DNA of 22,679 nt. It comes from a virus. The first letter of the stretch is position 1, and each line of letters opens with the position of its first letter. Positions 6,623-13,503 of the stretch are shown piece by piece. The position numbers were made by a program, and so were the translations under genes. Under the pieces are notes generated by a model. That model had not been told where the DNA came from. It searched no databases and worked only from the letters and a program-made list of their open reading frames with translations. The DNA is taken from the IMG/VR virus record IMGVR_UViG_3300048573_000059, positions 1 through 22,679 of that record; one strand, 5' to 3'.

Positions 6623-7966
6623 CTACTCCTTACGTAGGGTTGCGTTCATGTCTAGCTGGCGTTGCAATAGTGTTGATAGCTGGCCCTCATCGTAAGTATC
6701 ACGTGCTACGATATCGTAAATCTTTACAACATTCTTCTGGCCACGTCTACGGATGCGGTCGATAACCTGCTGGTTCATTAGGTTACTGTCGCTGTGTGAT
6801 AGCCAGACGATTGTAGAACATACATCCTGCAATCCATCCACACCTTCTGCAATAGCCGGAATAACTGCCACGATATATTGAAGCTCTCCCCTGAGAAACT
6901 TCTGCTTGGCAGCTTCGCGTTGTGTCTGATTGGCTTGGCCACTCCACTCGAAAGCATCTGCACCAAGACGTGTAGCAACAAGACTAGCATACTTCTGGCT
7001 ATCAGTCAAGAGCAACATAGGTTCATTCGGATTATCCTCAATGATTTCCTGAAGCGCCTTATATTTGCTACTTACCGCATCACCCTCGAAGATAACCTCG
7101 TTAGCCTCGTTGATACTTGGCACAGCAAGGGTAATCTGGCGTAGTCGGATGCGAGCTGCAATCGGAACTTCTGCAATCATCGGATTATCATTTAGCCAAA
7201 CAACCAAGTCTTTCTCAAACTTCTCATAAATCTTGCGCTGTGCTGGCACAAGGTCTACGAATCTGGTTTCTTCTACGACTTCTAGATTGTGGTTAGGCTC
7301 AAGACGGATGTAGCAAGGAAGAGACTTGGCAAACTTACCAGGTTCCAGCTCGCCAAGGATATCCATCTTGCTGAATGGTGAATAGCCGGTAAGGCAATAC
7401 TCATATACCCAAGCCCAGAAACTCTTAGGCACAACGCTAGGCCATAGCCATCGCGTTACTGCCCAGAATCCCTCGAACTTATTTCCGTATGGCGTTCCCG
7501 ACATTGACAACCTGAAGCAGGACTTCAACTTCATAAGCGACTTGAATGACTTGCTGTTACGATTCTGTGCGAAGTGGCACTCATCAACCATAGCGATATC
7601 CGGAACAATCTTATCCCAGACCTGTGTTCTGAAATACTCACGGCCAATGAAATACCATCCAGGCTCACCTGCAATCAACAACTGCATTGCATCCTTGCCA
7701 GACTTGCTACTGTCAATCTTGCGAATAATGCTCTTGTAATCAGTCTGTCGCTGGATGGTATCCCACCAGCCCCAGTAGGTATTTAGTGGACCAATGATTA
7801 GGCTAGTCTTTGCCCCAATGCGAAGCGAAACCTCCACGCCCATCAAAGTTTTGCCAGTTCCCATAAGGCTCGCGTTGAGAGCTGCTTTGGTAGGCTCTGA
7901 GATAATCTTCTCGACTGCCTTCATCTGCCTTGGCTCTAAGGTTAGTGATTCTAACTTGTCTCTCAT
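6623..7966 (-). CDS. SNF2/superfamily 2 DNA helicase
   Basis: 447 residues. Q-motif-like start LEPRQMKAVEKI, Walker A SLMGTGKT (33-40), DECH box (128-131), motif III MSGTPYG (about 154-160), motif V region AIAEGVDGLQ, and motif VI QQVIDRIRRRGQ (about 403-414) with the arginine finger. This is the phage form of SNF2-like ATPases that remodel or unwind DNA in replication and recombination. No strong SD precedes the ATG at 7966; an AAGGAAAGGA stretch lies about 14 nt upstream. Its first 164 nt overlap a possible small membrane-protein ORF in another frame, so translation may depend on that upstream gene. Confidence 0.88.
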   Translation of the reverse strand: MRDKLESLTLEPRQMKAVEKIISEPTKAALNASLMGTGKTLMGVEVSLRIGAKTSLIIGPLNTYWGWWDTIQRQTDYKSIIRKIDSSKSGKDAMQLLIAGEPGWYFIGREYFRTQVWDKIVPDIAMVDECHFAQNRNSKSFKSLMKLKSCFRLSMSGTPYGNKFEGFWAVTRWLWPSVVPKSFWAWVYEYCLTGYSPFSKMDILGELEPGKFAKSLPCYIRLEPNHNLEVVEETRFVDLVPAQRKIYEKFEKDLVVWLNDNPMIAEVPIAARIRLRQITLAVPSINEANEVIFEGDAVSSKYKALQEIIEDNPNEPMLLLTDSQKYASLVATRLGADAFEWSGQANQTQREAAKQKFLRGELQYIVAVIPAIAEGVDGLQDVCSTIVWLSHSDSNLMNQQVIDRIRRRGQKNVVKIYDIVARDTYDEGQLSTLLQRQLDMNATLRKE

Positions 7967-8033
7967 ATAGTTCTTGTAATCCTTTCCTTGAGAACCAAAT
8001 AATAAAGAAGACTATCGATAAAATACCAACCAC
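7803..8033 (-). CDS. Possible small membrane protein overlapping helicase 5' end (76 aa)
   Basis: A GTG start at 8033 overlaps the TAG stop of the upstream gene (TAGTG) and has SD-like GAGGG 7 nt before it. Residues 2-14 (VGILSIVFFIIWF) form a strong hydrophobic segment followed by basic residues, as in a single-pass membrane protein. Only the first 22 codons are free of the helicase; the remaining 54 overlap it in another frame and read like a shadow. The C-terminal part may therefore be unselected. The gap between genes and the stop-start arrangement support it; the large overlap argues against. Confidence 0.4.
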   Translation of the reverse strand: MVGILSIVFFIIWFSRKGLQELYERQVRITNLRAKADEGSREDYLRAYQSSSQREPYGNWQNFDGRGGFASHWGKD

Positions 8034-8278
8034 TAGAAACCCTCTAGTGGGTCAATCTCATCTTCGTCTGGTAGTAGGTCATCATACAACAACTTTACTC
8101 GGCGTTCTGCCTCTTCAATCGAGTCGAAATATTCTTTGCCGTTTGTGCGGTTACTAGATAGCCAAACGTCACCATCAATATCAGACCCCATACGAATATC
8201 GCGCCCAATAGTGTCAGAGTAATAGTTAGATAGTTCACCAAGAGTTTCAGTAAGTTCATAGTAATCCTCATTAGCCAC
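8033..8278 (-). CDS. Hypothetical acidic protein (81 aa)
   Basis: GTG start at 8278 with strong SD GGAGGAGG inside the end of the preceding gene (8-nt overlap). Residues about 31-56 (DIDGDVWLSS, then EYFDSIEEAERRV) look like a beta-hairpin followed by a helix, as in small RHH- or DUF-type folds. The C-terminus is very acidic (DEDEIDPLEGF). Not recognised. Its TAG stop overlaps the next GTG. Confidence 0.7.
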   Translation of the reverse strand: MANEDYYELTETLGELSNYYSDTIGRDIRMGSDIDGDVWLSSNRTNGKEYFDSIEEAERRVKLLYDDLLPDEDEIDPLEGF

Positions 8279-8786
8279 GTGCCTCCTCCAATACTACATC
8301 CTTGAATCCTAGTCGGTACAACTGCACCTGCAAGAACATGTCGCCGTCAATGAGGCTGAAGTTCTCACCGTCATCGTCAATCTTGAACGTGCCAAAGCCT
8401 GACAACTTACCCTCGCCAAGCCCATATGCTGTGATGCTGAATGTGTCGTCACCGTTGCGGGTAAGTTTCCACTCTGGGTGTGTACTCATGGTGTCTGGCG
8501 TGGTGCCAGCCAGAGCCTCGGTGATTAGCCGCTTTGAGGTGTACGGGTCTGATGAGCCATACGCCGTGCCAATCTGTCGTGCTGACATGCCAAGCACAAG
8601 CGCACGTCTAACCTGCTCCACGATAGCCTCGTGTTCGGTTGCGGTCTCTTGCTCAATAGTAATCTTAGCACGTTTTGTAGCCTCTGCAATCGCAATCTTC
8701 TCATGCGCCCGTGCGGTCTTGATTGCTAATGCAATCTCTGCCATCTCTTTACTCATCCCAGCCATCGCTTTCTCTTGCTTGTCCAT
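8271..8786 (-). CDS. Hypothetical protein with helix-turn-helix-like centre (171 aa)
   Basis: Residues 1-55 form a long Ala/Lys/Glu helix. Residues about 60-92 (VRRALVLGMSARQIGTAYG, then SKRLITEAL) fit a helix-turn-helix of the kind that reads a DNA or adaptor site. The C-terminal 70 residues are beta-rich (WKLTRNGDDTFSITAYG). The 8786 ATG lacks an SD; in-frame ATGs at 8765 and 8756 overlap the preceding stop less and may be the true start. Possibly a DNA-binding regulator. Confidence 0.68.
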   Translation of the reverse strand: MDKQEKAMAGMSKEMAEIALAIKTARAHEKIAIAEATKRAKITIEQETATEHEAIVEQVRRALVLGMSARQIGTAYGSSDPYTSKRLITEALAGTTPDTMSTHPEWKLTRNGDDTFSITAYGLGEGKLSGFGTFKIDDDGENFSLIDGDMFLQVQLYRLGFKDVVLEEARG

Positions 8787-8937
8787 ATGTGAAAATCTGT
8801 TTATGTAGTTCTTTGTGTATATCGGATACCGTCTTAGACGCTTTCCAGTTGCCGGTCTGCGTGTATGCTGACTCTGCCATCTTTAGTGCGTGGAATAAGA
8901 AGTCCACCTGCTTGTGGGCTAGGCTTACCTCTACCAC
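8749..8937 (-). CDS. Hypothetical helical protein (62 aa)
   Basis: GTG start overlaps the TAG stop of the preceding gene (TAGTG). It has a weak GAGAG SD. The protein looks all-helical with several His/Lys residues (HKQVDFLFHALKMAESAY, then DIHKELHKQIF). It overlaps the next gene by up to 38 nt, less if that gene starts later. No recognised domain. Confidence 0.6.
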   Translation of the reverse strand: MVEVSLAHKQVDFLFHALKMAESAYTQTGNWKASKTVSDIHKELHKQIFTYGQARESDGWDE

Positions 8938-9098
8938 TACTTGCTCTCGCTAAGGCGTTGCGCGATATTGCTACGCTCCATGTCGGTGGAGAACTCAATC
9001 AGTTCCCAATCCTCGTCTGTCCAGTCTGTAGTGTCCACGATAATAAGGTCTGTTGCCTCGCCGTAACTGCCGTCTGTTGCAAAATAAAACTGTGTCAT
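8937..9098 (-). CDS. Hypothetical acidic micro-protein (53 aa)
   Basis: The ORF starts at ATG 9098 inside the stop of the 80-residue gene (TAATG) and ends in a TAG that overlaps the next GTG. The protein begins MTQFYFATDGSYGEATDL, continues DWTDEDWELIEFST and ends RLSESK. It is acidic, with aromatic residues in the first half. It closes exactly the gap between its neighbours, which supports it as real. Not recognised. Confidence 0.72.
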   Translation of the reverse strand: MTQFYFATDGSYGEATDLIIVDTTDWTDEDWELIEFSTDMERSNIAQRLSESK

Positions 9099-9340
9099 TA
9101 GTTATCCTGCTTTAGTAGGTAAAAGTCTCCGCCATTGTTCGGGTTGTATAGGTCATCCCATTCGCTCTCATCGTATACGAAGAAGAAGATAACGTCATCG
9201 GCAATCTCCTGCTCCTGCTCTGATAGCGAGTCCCAGTAGGCGCGTACCTCTGGCTTGTCTAGTCTTGCAATCTCCACGTTGAAAGACTTGTCTGGCATAT
9301 CATTGTCGCACCATACGGCACGGAAAGTATCAGTTAGCAA
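9098..9340 (-). CDS. Hypothetical acidic protein (80 aa)
   Basis: Starts at TTG 9340, which overlaps the preceding stop by 11 nt; an ATG at 9298 would give 66 residues but has no SD. Acidic and aromatic (FFFVYDESEWDDLY), with a central helix (SEQEQEIADDVI). Not recognised. Translationally coupled to the following micro-protein through TAATG. Confidence 0.65.
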   Translation of the reverse strand: MLTDTFRAVWCDNDMPDKSFNVEIARLDKPEVRAYWDSLSEQEQEIADDVIFFFVYDESEWDDLYNPNNGGDFYLLKQDN

Positions 9341-9668
9341 TCTCTTTACTCCTATCTAACATCTCGTATTCGGGTAGGTTATTTACCCATTCCGCAATCA
9401 TAGCAGGTACATTGCCCTCTGTCAAGTACTCTTTGCCTCGCCACATATCTATCTCATCCCAGCCAGCGATATCATCTGCCCAGTCCTCGCTATCAAGCAA
9501 GTAAGAAACCACATCGTGGTTCTCTGATATCATCTCGTAGTGTTCGCTGACGTAGTTGTCAGTTCGTATCTGAATCTGCCCGTTGGATGCAATCTCCAAC
9601 TGGTATGCGCTTAGTGACAACACGCCATCAAGCACGTAGATATTGTAGTCGTAGTCTTTAGTCTTCAT
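9330..9668 (-). CDS. Hypothetical acidic protein (112 aa)
   Basis: ATG at 9668 chosen over a GTG at 9686 because GAGGAG then lies about 10 nt upstream and the overlap with the previous stop is only 11 nt. The N-terminal half is beta-rich (YNIYVLDGVLSLSAYQLEI, then IQIRTDNYVSEHYEM); the C-terminal half is helical and acidic (DWADDIAGWDEID, then MIAEWVNNL). Not recognised. Confidence 0.7.
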   Translation of the reverse strand: MKTKDYDYNIYVLDGVLSLSAYQLEIASNGQIQIRTDNYVSEHYEMISENHDVVSYLLDSEDWADDIAGWDEIDMWRGKEYLTEGNVPAMIAEWVNNLPEYEMLDRSKEIAN

Positions 9669-9846
9669 CTTCGTAGCACTCCTCACAGCCGTAGCCTTCT
9701 ACCTTTGTACTCTTGTCTTCAATCTCTGGCAGTTCATATGGTAGGTCTGCTACGGTACAACCAACAGGGATGCGGTTCACGAACTTACCTGAACCGAACG
9801 ATGTGTCTTCTCTGCACCAGACACAGGTGTTGCCCATGTCTACCAC
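9658..9846 (-). CDS. Small zinc-finger-like protein (62 aa)
   Basis: CVWC at residues 8-11 and CEEC near 54-57 give a C-x2-C ... C-x2-C pair that could bind one zinc, as in a zinc ribbon with a long insert. The start is GTG at 9846, or ATG at 9837 giving 59 residues; neither has a clear SD. Start and stop both overlap the neighbouring genes. Function unknown. Confidence 0.62.
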   Translation of the reverse strand: MVDMGNTCVWCREDTSFGSGKFVNRIPVGCTVADLPYELPEIEDKSTKVEGYGCEECYEDED

Positions 9847-10193
9847 GATGCGCGATACTCGAAGTCGTAATCCTCGAACTTAGGATTCTCTAGGATTACC
9901 TTCAATCGGTCACGTGTGTACTCGGTCTGCATCCAGTACCAGTCATCGTACTCTGTGTCGCCGAAGAAGAATCCACCAACGGTAGGTAGCAAGTCTTCTG
10001 CTGTCGGCAACGCCTCATCAGGGTTTGCCTCTTGCATCTCCTTGATTTTCATAACCTCATTGGTGATGTTGAACAACTCCACCAAGTCTTTGCGGTTCAC
10101 GTAGACTGGCTTACAGTCGTCTTCGCCATCGACTCGGAATACAACTACACAATAGTCGGAAACGTATTCGTAGGTTAGTGTCTTGGTTGCCAT
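9840..10193 (-). CDS. Hypothetical protein (117 aa)
   Basis: ATG at 10193 lies in a TAATG overlap with a strong SD, GGAGGAG, 5 nt before it. A start at 10217 would add eight residues without an SD. The first 40 residues are beta-rich (LTYEYVSDYCVVVFRVDGED); the rest is acidic with aromatic residues. Not recognised. Confidence 0.72.
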   Translation of the reverse strand: MATKTLTYEYVSDYCVVVFRVDGEDDCKPVYVNRKDLVELFNITNEVMKIKEMQEANPDEALPTAEDLLPTVGGFFFGDTEYDDWYWMQTEYTRDRLKVILENPKFEDYDFEYRASW

Positions 10194-10312
10194 TACTGCT
10201 CCTCCAACTCTAGCCACTCGAACATCTCGCCGTCTTCAACGCCAGATGAAATATCCTTGATGACCTGTAGCCATCCATCGTCTACCACTAGGGTTAGTTT
10301 CCAGTTGCTCAC
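10193..10312 (-). CDS. Hypothetical micro-protein (39 aa)
   Basis: GTG start overlaps the preceding TGA (GTGA) and has SD GGAGGAG. The TAA stop overlaps the next ATG. It reads MSNWKLTLVVDDGWLQVIKD, a short beta-hairpin-like sequence, then an acidic Glu-rich tail. The first residues resemble those of the next two genes upstream (MSKYKYTVW, MPKYKITAT), so the three may be paralogues. Not recognised. Confidence 0.65.
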   Translation of the reverse strand: MSNWKLTLVVDDGWLQVIKDISSGVEDGEMFEWLELEEQ

Positions 10313-10503
10313 TCGGTCTCCTCCACGCTTATGTTGTTATAAGTTGTTTCTAGGATGATATCATCTAATCCGATTTCGCGCAACTTCTGGTCTGCCAGAT
10401 ACTGTAGCGCAAAATATTCTGTCGGGTTGTCTAGGTCTAGTTCGTCATCGGTCTCGACATCGAATCCGTATTCCATCCAGACTGTGTACTTGTACTTGCT
10501 CAT
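10309..10503 (-). CDS. Hypothetical acidic protein, paralogous small family (64 aa)
   Basis: Starts MSKYKYTVWMEYGFDVETDD; the beta-strand start and the ending in EETE match the gene immediately upstream (MPKYKITATLKRTYELTL, ending EETE). The ATG overlaps the previous TGA and has SD GAGGAG. A small beta-alpha fold is likely; function unknown. The shared start and end suggest tandem duplication. Confidence 0.7.
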   Translation of the reverse strand: MSKYKYTVWMEYGFDVETDDELDLDNPTEYFALQYLADQKLREIGLDDIILETTYNNISVEETE

Positions 10504-10676
10504 TCGGTCTCCTCTAGTTCCATGGCATCCCAGTCCCAGACGGCATCGGTTTCGTATTCGTCAAAGTCATCGCTAATCCACTCGTAAGTTTGTTGCCACG
10601 CTTCTAGTTCGCTATCGCCTTCTAGCGTGAGTTCATAGGTTCGCTTTAGCGTGGCTGTAATCTTGTACTTAGGCAT
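10500..10676 (-). CDS. Hypothetical acidic protein, paralogous small family (58 aa)
   Basis: Opens MPKYKITATLKRTYELTLEG, continues with an acidic aromatic helix (EWISDDFDEYETD), and ends AMELEETE. It overlaps both neighbours (AATGCC at the start, ATGA at the stop). Its start and end resemble the next gene, pointing to duplication. No domain recognised. Confidence 0.68.
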   Translation of the reverse strand: MPKYKITATLKRTYELTLEGDSELEAWQQTYEWISDDFDEYETDAVWDWDAMELEETE

Positions 10677-11181
10677 TCGCCATCTCCTCTGCCTTTGCCT
10701 TAGCCTCGGCTAGGTCTCTGTTGTAGGTCTCTAGCAATCGGGATACGGTCTTGAACTGCTCCTCGGTGAACGGTACTGTGAAGTCAGGTCGGTATTCGCT
10801 GAATGAATACCATGATACCCCGAACTCGATGAACGCTCCCTTATGGCGGTTCATAACCCCGATACGGCGGTTCTTCTCAATCTCTCCGCGTAGTGACTGA
10901 ATCTCGCGGTCTTTCTTGCGTAGTTCAATCTTGTTGATGATGCTCTGGTAGTCGCCTTTTAGCGTGTATAACTGAACGTACTCGCGGCGTGTCCCCTGAG
11001 TTCGGTTCTCGCCCCATCCCATCCAAGTCTCAAACTCAACCAGAACCGCGCCAGCATAACGCTTGTAGCCACCTTCTGACTCTAGACTAATAAGTTTCAC
11101 CTTGGTTACGTGAGATGGTAGTTCATCTCGGCTACGGTCATAAGCGTAGGTGTTGCCGATGATAAGTTCACTCTTCTTCAT
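10669..11181 (-). CDS. Hypothetical protein with coiled-coil segment (170 aa)
   Basis: The N-terminal part (about 1-75) has a KOW/SH3-like beta look: IIGNTYAYDRS, then AGAVLVEFETWMGWGENR. Residues about 82-105 are a charged coiled coil (ELRKKDREIQSLRGEIEKNR), and the C-terminus is an Ala/Lys/Glu helix. It resembles other phage proteins of unknown function seen next to replication genes, but I cannot name a family. The start is in a TAATG overlap. Confidence 0.75.
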   Translation of the reverse strand: MKKSELIIGNTYAYDRSRDELPSHVTKVKLISLESEGGYKRYAGAVLVEFETWMGWGENRTQGTRREYVQLYTLKGDYQSIINKIELRKKDREIQSLRGEIEKNRRIGVMNRHKGAFIEFGVSWYSFSEYRPDFTVPFTEEQFKTVSRLLETYNRDLAEAKAKAEEMANA

Positions 11182-11474
11182 TAGTACTTCTCCGATACGC
11201 GTAGGTAGGTGATTTGGTTCTGTGCTGTAAGTTTATTGGCTGTCACTTCGTAGCGCAAGTGTCTAGTCGGTGTCGGAGCCATGCGCTCCACAATCTCGGC
11301 GCGGATAGTTCGCTTGGCATGTCGGATGGCGTTCACTAGAATCGCGTGTGCCATGTTCGTGTTACCCATCGGGGTTGTGAACAGAATCTCGCAATGCCAC
11401 TTGCCAAATCCATCGGCATAGGCGTTTAGTCGGTAGTCCTTGGTTGCGCTAGGGGTTAGTGTCGGGTGTGGCAT
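11181..11474 (-). CDS. Hypothetical protein (97 aa)
   Basis: Basic protein with a predicted beta-sheet and one helix (WHCEILFTTPMGNTNMAHAI, then HAKRTIRAEIVERM). Starts at ATG 11474 in a TAATG overlap with the previous gene and ends in another. Not recognised. Confidence 0.7.
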   Translation of the reverse strand: MPHPTLTPSATKDYRLNAYADGFGKWHCEILFTTPMGNTNMAHAILVNAIRHAKRTIRAEIVERMAPTPTRHLRYEVTANKLTAQNQITYLRVSEKY

Positions 11475-11665
11475 TAGGCGTTTGCCTCCTGATAGAAGTC
11501 CTTAGTAGAGATTAGGTTGGCAGTTGCTACGGTCTGGCGGGCTTTGACGATACGAAACTTTGTCCCGCTCCAAGACAAGAAAGCCATGGTGTAATCTTTG
11601 GCAGACTGTAAGTCGGCGAACTCGTGCTCGATGAATCCTTGCTTGGTTTCTACCTTGTAAATCAT
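11474..11665 (-). CDS. Hypothetical basic protein (63 aa), first gene after the AT-rich region
   Basis: Starts MIYKVETKQGFIEHEFADLQ with SD AGGAGGG 5 nt before the ATG. The SD directly abuts a DnaA-box sequence. It is the first gene behind the promoter at 11803-11831 and leads the run of coupled small genes to the left. The beta-alpha-beta look (then FRIVKARQTVATANLI) gives no family call. Confidence 0.72.
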   Translation of the reverse strand: MIYKVETKQGFIEHEFADLQSAKDYTMAFLSWSGTKFRIVKARQTVATANLISTKDFYQEANA

Positions 11666-11673
11666 GTTGCCCT

Positions 11674-11994
11674 CCTGTGGATAACTTTCTATTTTGGTTT
11701 TCGGTGTTTTCTGTGAAAAGTCTGTGAACGGGGTAAATCGGGTGTTGAAAGTGTTATAACTTATGTATATTATATAGTATAAATACTTTATAACTTTGTA
11801 TTATATTAGCATTATATTTTTGGTTTGTCAAGTTGATTTTGGATAGAAAAATCAAATATGTAGTGAAATACGCGACACATATGATTTTATTGAATGGATT
11901 TTGAATACGGTCTATTACTTTATATATATATTTATTATAGTATAATAAGTTTCTAGTGGAGAGAGTGACTCGCGGAAAAAAAGTTATCCACAGG
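11674..11994. other. Candidate replication origin: AT-rich block between inverted DnaA boxes
   Basis: A 15-nt perfect inverted repeat, AAAGTTATCCACAGG, lies at both ends: minus strand at 11688-11674 and plus strand at 11980-11994. Each copy contains TTATCCACA, the known consensus DnaA box. The roughly 290 bp between them are strongly AT-rich, with runs such as TATATATATATTTAT, like a duplex-unwinding element, and carry no convincing gene. A strong leftward promoter sits in the middle. Phages often do not use host DnaA, so origin function is inference. Confidence 0.5.
11803..11831 (-). promoter_or_regulatory. Strong leftward sigma-A-type promoter
   Basis: TTGACA (11831-11826), a 17-bp spacer and TAATAT (11808-11803), with TGC just before the -10 (extended -10). 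It points at the run of small genes that begins at 11665 and leaves a 5' leader of about 130 nt. Confidence 0.75.
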
Positions 11995-12003
11995 TGTCTA
12001 TTT

Positions 12004-12312
12004 TTACTCCTCTTCGGTGTCTGGCAGTTTGTCAAGTACCTCGCGATAGGCTCGGTAAAAAGACTCGGTGTAATAGGCGTACAAGTCGTAGCGCATAAGG
12101 TCTACGATAGTTGAATCATCGGCTTTATAGTCCGAGCCTCTATCCCAGTAGTCTGAATCTAGGTCGCGCCACTCGGCGATAATCTCATTCGTGTAAATCG
12201 GGACTTCGGAATCTGCCCATTCCGATAGCGCGTCATCGGGATAGGGGTTATCTTGGATGGTCTCTAGGTTGCGAGCCACGGTTTCTAGAATCTCTTGGTA
12301 CGGTGTTAGCAT
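12004..12312 (-). CDS. Hypothetical acidic protein (102 aa)
   Basis: ATG 12312 chosen because it follows the previous stop by 2 nt and an AGGAGG lies upstream. Acidic and rich in Tyr/Trp/Asp (DSDYWDRGSDYKADDSTIVD), all-helical by eye, ending in a DTEEE tail. Resembles DNA-mimic-like small phage proteins only in charge. Last gene before the AT-rich block. Confidence 0.72.
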   Translation of the reverse strand: MLTPYQEILETVARNLETIQDNPYPDDALSEWADSEVPIYTNEIIAEWRDLDSDYWDRGSDYKADDSTIVDLMRYDLYAYYTESFYRAYREVLDKLPDTEEE

Positions 12313-12314
12313 GG

Positions 12315-12863
12315 TTACTTTGCCTCCTCTGGCAGGGTAAAAGTGTCTCGGCAAATCGGGGTAAGTTCGTCATAATCGGCAACCATAATCCCGCTAATGG
12401 AATCTACGGTCTCCCATTGCTCGATGGTTTTCGTGCCATCGGCATTGGTAAATAGTTCTCGGCGTTCGTGAACTAGGTAATACACGTCTCCACGCCACCA
12501 GTCTCTAAGCGCGGTTCTGAACTCTGGCGTTTCGACAAAATCATCTGGCGAATAGACAATAACCTCTGCCCAGTCACTTTGGCTTGCACCATGTAGTTGA
12601 ATCGTACGGTAATGTTGCCCCGCTAGATTTAGGTACTTGCCGATAGCCGACTCGTACTGTGAGTAATCTATACGGTTACACAATAGGTTTAGTTCGTCTG
12701 TGAACTCGCCGAAATCCTGTCGGCGTAAGCCTCGGGCTAGTCGGAGCGCGAACATTCCAAACCCATCGCCTAGTAGTTCGTCTGCCGAATGTTGATATTC
12801 GTCATAGTAGACACTCACGCGGTTGTCTTCGCCGAATAGAATCGGTTCTGTTACTTTGTACAT
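12315..12863 (-). CDS. Hypothetical protein (182 aa)
   Basis: ATG 12863 in a TAATG overlap with the 63-residue gene. Mixed alpha/beta; VSVYYDEYQHSADEL and a central ALRLARGLRRQDFGEF helix are the most striking parts. No catalytic motif found. Probably translated by coupling with its neighbours from the promoters at 13195-13668. Confidence 0.72.
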   Translation of the reverse strand: MYKVTEPILFGEDNRVSVYYDEYQHSADELLGDGFGMFALRLARGLRRQDFGEFTDELNLLCNRIDYSQYESAIGKYLNLAGQHYRTIQLHGASQSDWAEVIVYSPDDFVETPEFRTALRDWWRGDVYYLVHERRELFTNADGTKTIEQWETVDSISGIMVADYDELTPICRDTFTLPEEAK

Positions 12864-13054
12864 TAGTTGCTCCACTTTAGGTCTTTGGCTATTCTGTCGG
12901 CGGTTCGTGAGATGAACTCTAGACGGCGAATCAGTTCGTACCTGTCGCTTGCCGAGACTAACTCTGGCATTAGATAGCGCGATGGCAAACCAACGCCGCT
13001 AGACACGTAGCCCGACAAATCCATGATTTGGTCTGCTAACTCCTGTGTAATCAT
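12863..13054 (-). CDS. Hypothetical protein (63 aa), first gene after the tandem promoters
   Basis: Starts MITQELADQIMDLSGYVSSG with SD AGGAGGG 6 nt before the ATG. Helical with several Arg residues (DRYELIRRLEFISRTADRI). It is the first ORF behind five tandem leftward promoters, separated from the nearest by a 130-nt leader with two hairpins. Not recognised. Confidence 0.72.
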   Translation of the reverse strand: MITQELADQIMDLSGYVSSGVGLPSRYLMPELVSASDRYELIRRLEFISRTADRIAKDLKWSN

Positions 13055-13083
13055 TCCGTACCCTCCTGTAAGTTTGGTTGCGC

Positions 13084-13107
13084 CTCCGAGCCTTGCGGTT
13101 GTCGGAG
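13084..13107 (-). promoter_or_regulatory. Leader hairpin before the first gene of the 13,054 operon
   Basis: CTCCGA and TCGGAG form a 6-bp stem around a 12-nt loop, about 15 nt before the SD of the 63-residue gene. The mRNAs at 14294, 15059 and 15520 carry a hairpin in the same place relative to their SD. Possible role in mRNA stability or translation control. Confidence 0.45.
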
Positions 13108-13141
13108 ACGACTTGCCACTTTTATCGTGTCTGCCGTCACG

Positions 13142-13172
13142 CTGATAAGCCGTTGCCTAGGACACTTATCAG
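13142..13172 (-). promoter_or_regulatory. Second leader hairpin near the transcription start
   Basis: An 8-bp perfect stem, CTGATAAG with CTTATCAG, encloses 15 nt. It lies about 15 nt downstream of the predicted start from the promoter at 13195-13223. No T-run follows. Probably a 5' stabilising or attenuator-type hairpin. Confidence 0.45.
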
Positions 13173-13194
13173 AGCCTTGTTTTGTTATGTTGTA

Positions 13195-13223
13195 ACTATA
13201 ACACGAATCTTTTTGCTTGTCAA
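13195..13223 (-). promoter_or_regulatory. Tandem leftward promoter 1
   Basis: TTGACA, 17-bp spacer, TATAGT, with TGT before the -10. It is the promoter closest to the gene at 13054. Confidence 0.72.
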
Positions 13224-13285
13224 GTTATTTTCAGAAAATCTTTTGACTTGCTATCTGTTCTTTGTTGCTATTTGGTTATAAGTAA

Positions 13286-13313
13286 ACTATAGCACAGGTT
13301 TGGAGGTTGTCAA
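13286..13313 (-). promoter_or_regulatory. Tandem leftward promoter 2
   Basis: TTGACA, 16-bp spacer, TATAGT. The -35 sits in the sequence GGCTTGACAA, shared with promoters 3 and 4 of the array (13367-13395 and 13440-13468). Confidence 0.65.
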
Positions 13314-13336
13314 GCCACTTTGGCAAAATAGTTTAT

Positions 13337-13460
13337 AACGGTTTGGTAACGGACCGCGCTCGCCGAGTTATACCATGCCGAGGCAACTTTGTCAAGCCTT
13401 GTTACCAAATCGTTATAATACGAAACAAGTACCAAACTAAGTCTAACATTCGGCGAGCGC
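13337..13460. repeat. Interleaved inverted repeats A-B-A'-B' in the promoter array
   Basis: A is AACGGTTTGGTAAC at 13337-13350 and A' its inverted copy at 13401-13414 (one mismatch). B is GCGCTCGCCGA at 13356-13366 and B' its perfect inverted copy at 13450-13460. B lies directly after the -10 of promoter 3, and B' in the spacer of promoter 4. A third copy of the B core occurs at about 13878, inside the 34-residue gene. The sites look like operators for a dimeric regulator, or could form alternative RNA structures. Confidence 0.55.
13367..13395 (-). promoter_or_regulatory. Tandem leftward promoter 3
   Basis: TTGACA, 17-bp spacer, TATAAC, with TGG before the -10. It is flanked by inverted repeat arms A' and B. 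Confidence 0.72.
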
Positions 13461-13468
13461 ATTGTCAA
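13440..13468 (-). promoter_or_regulatory. Tandem leftward promoter 4
   Basis: TTGACA, 17-bp spacer, TAGACT, with TGT before the -10. Repeat arm B' fills most of the spacer, so a protein bound there would block it. Confidence 0.65.
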
Positions 13469-13503
13469 GCCATGTTTATAACAAAATTGTTATGAATAAA
13501 TAC

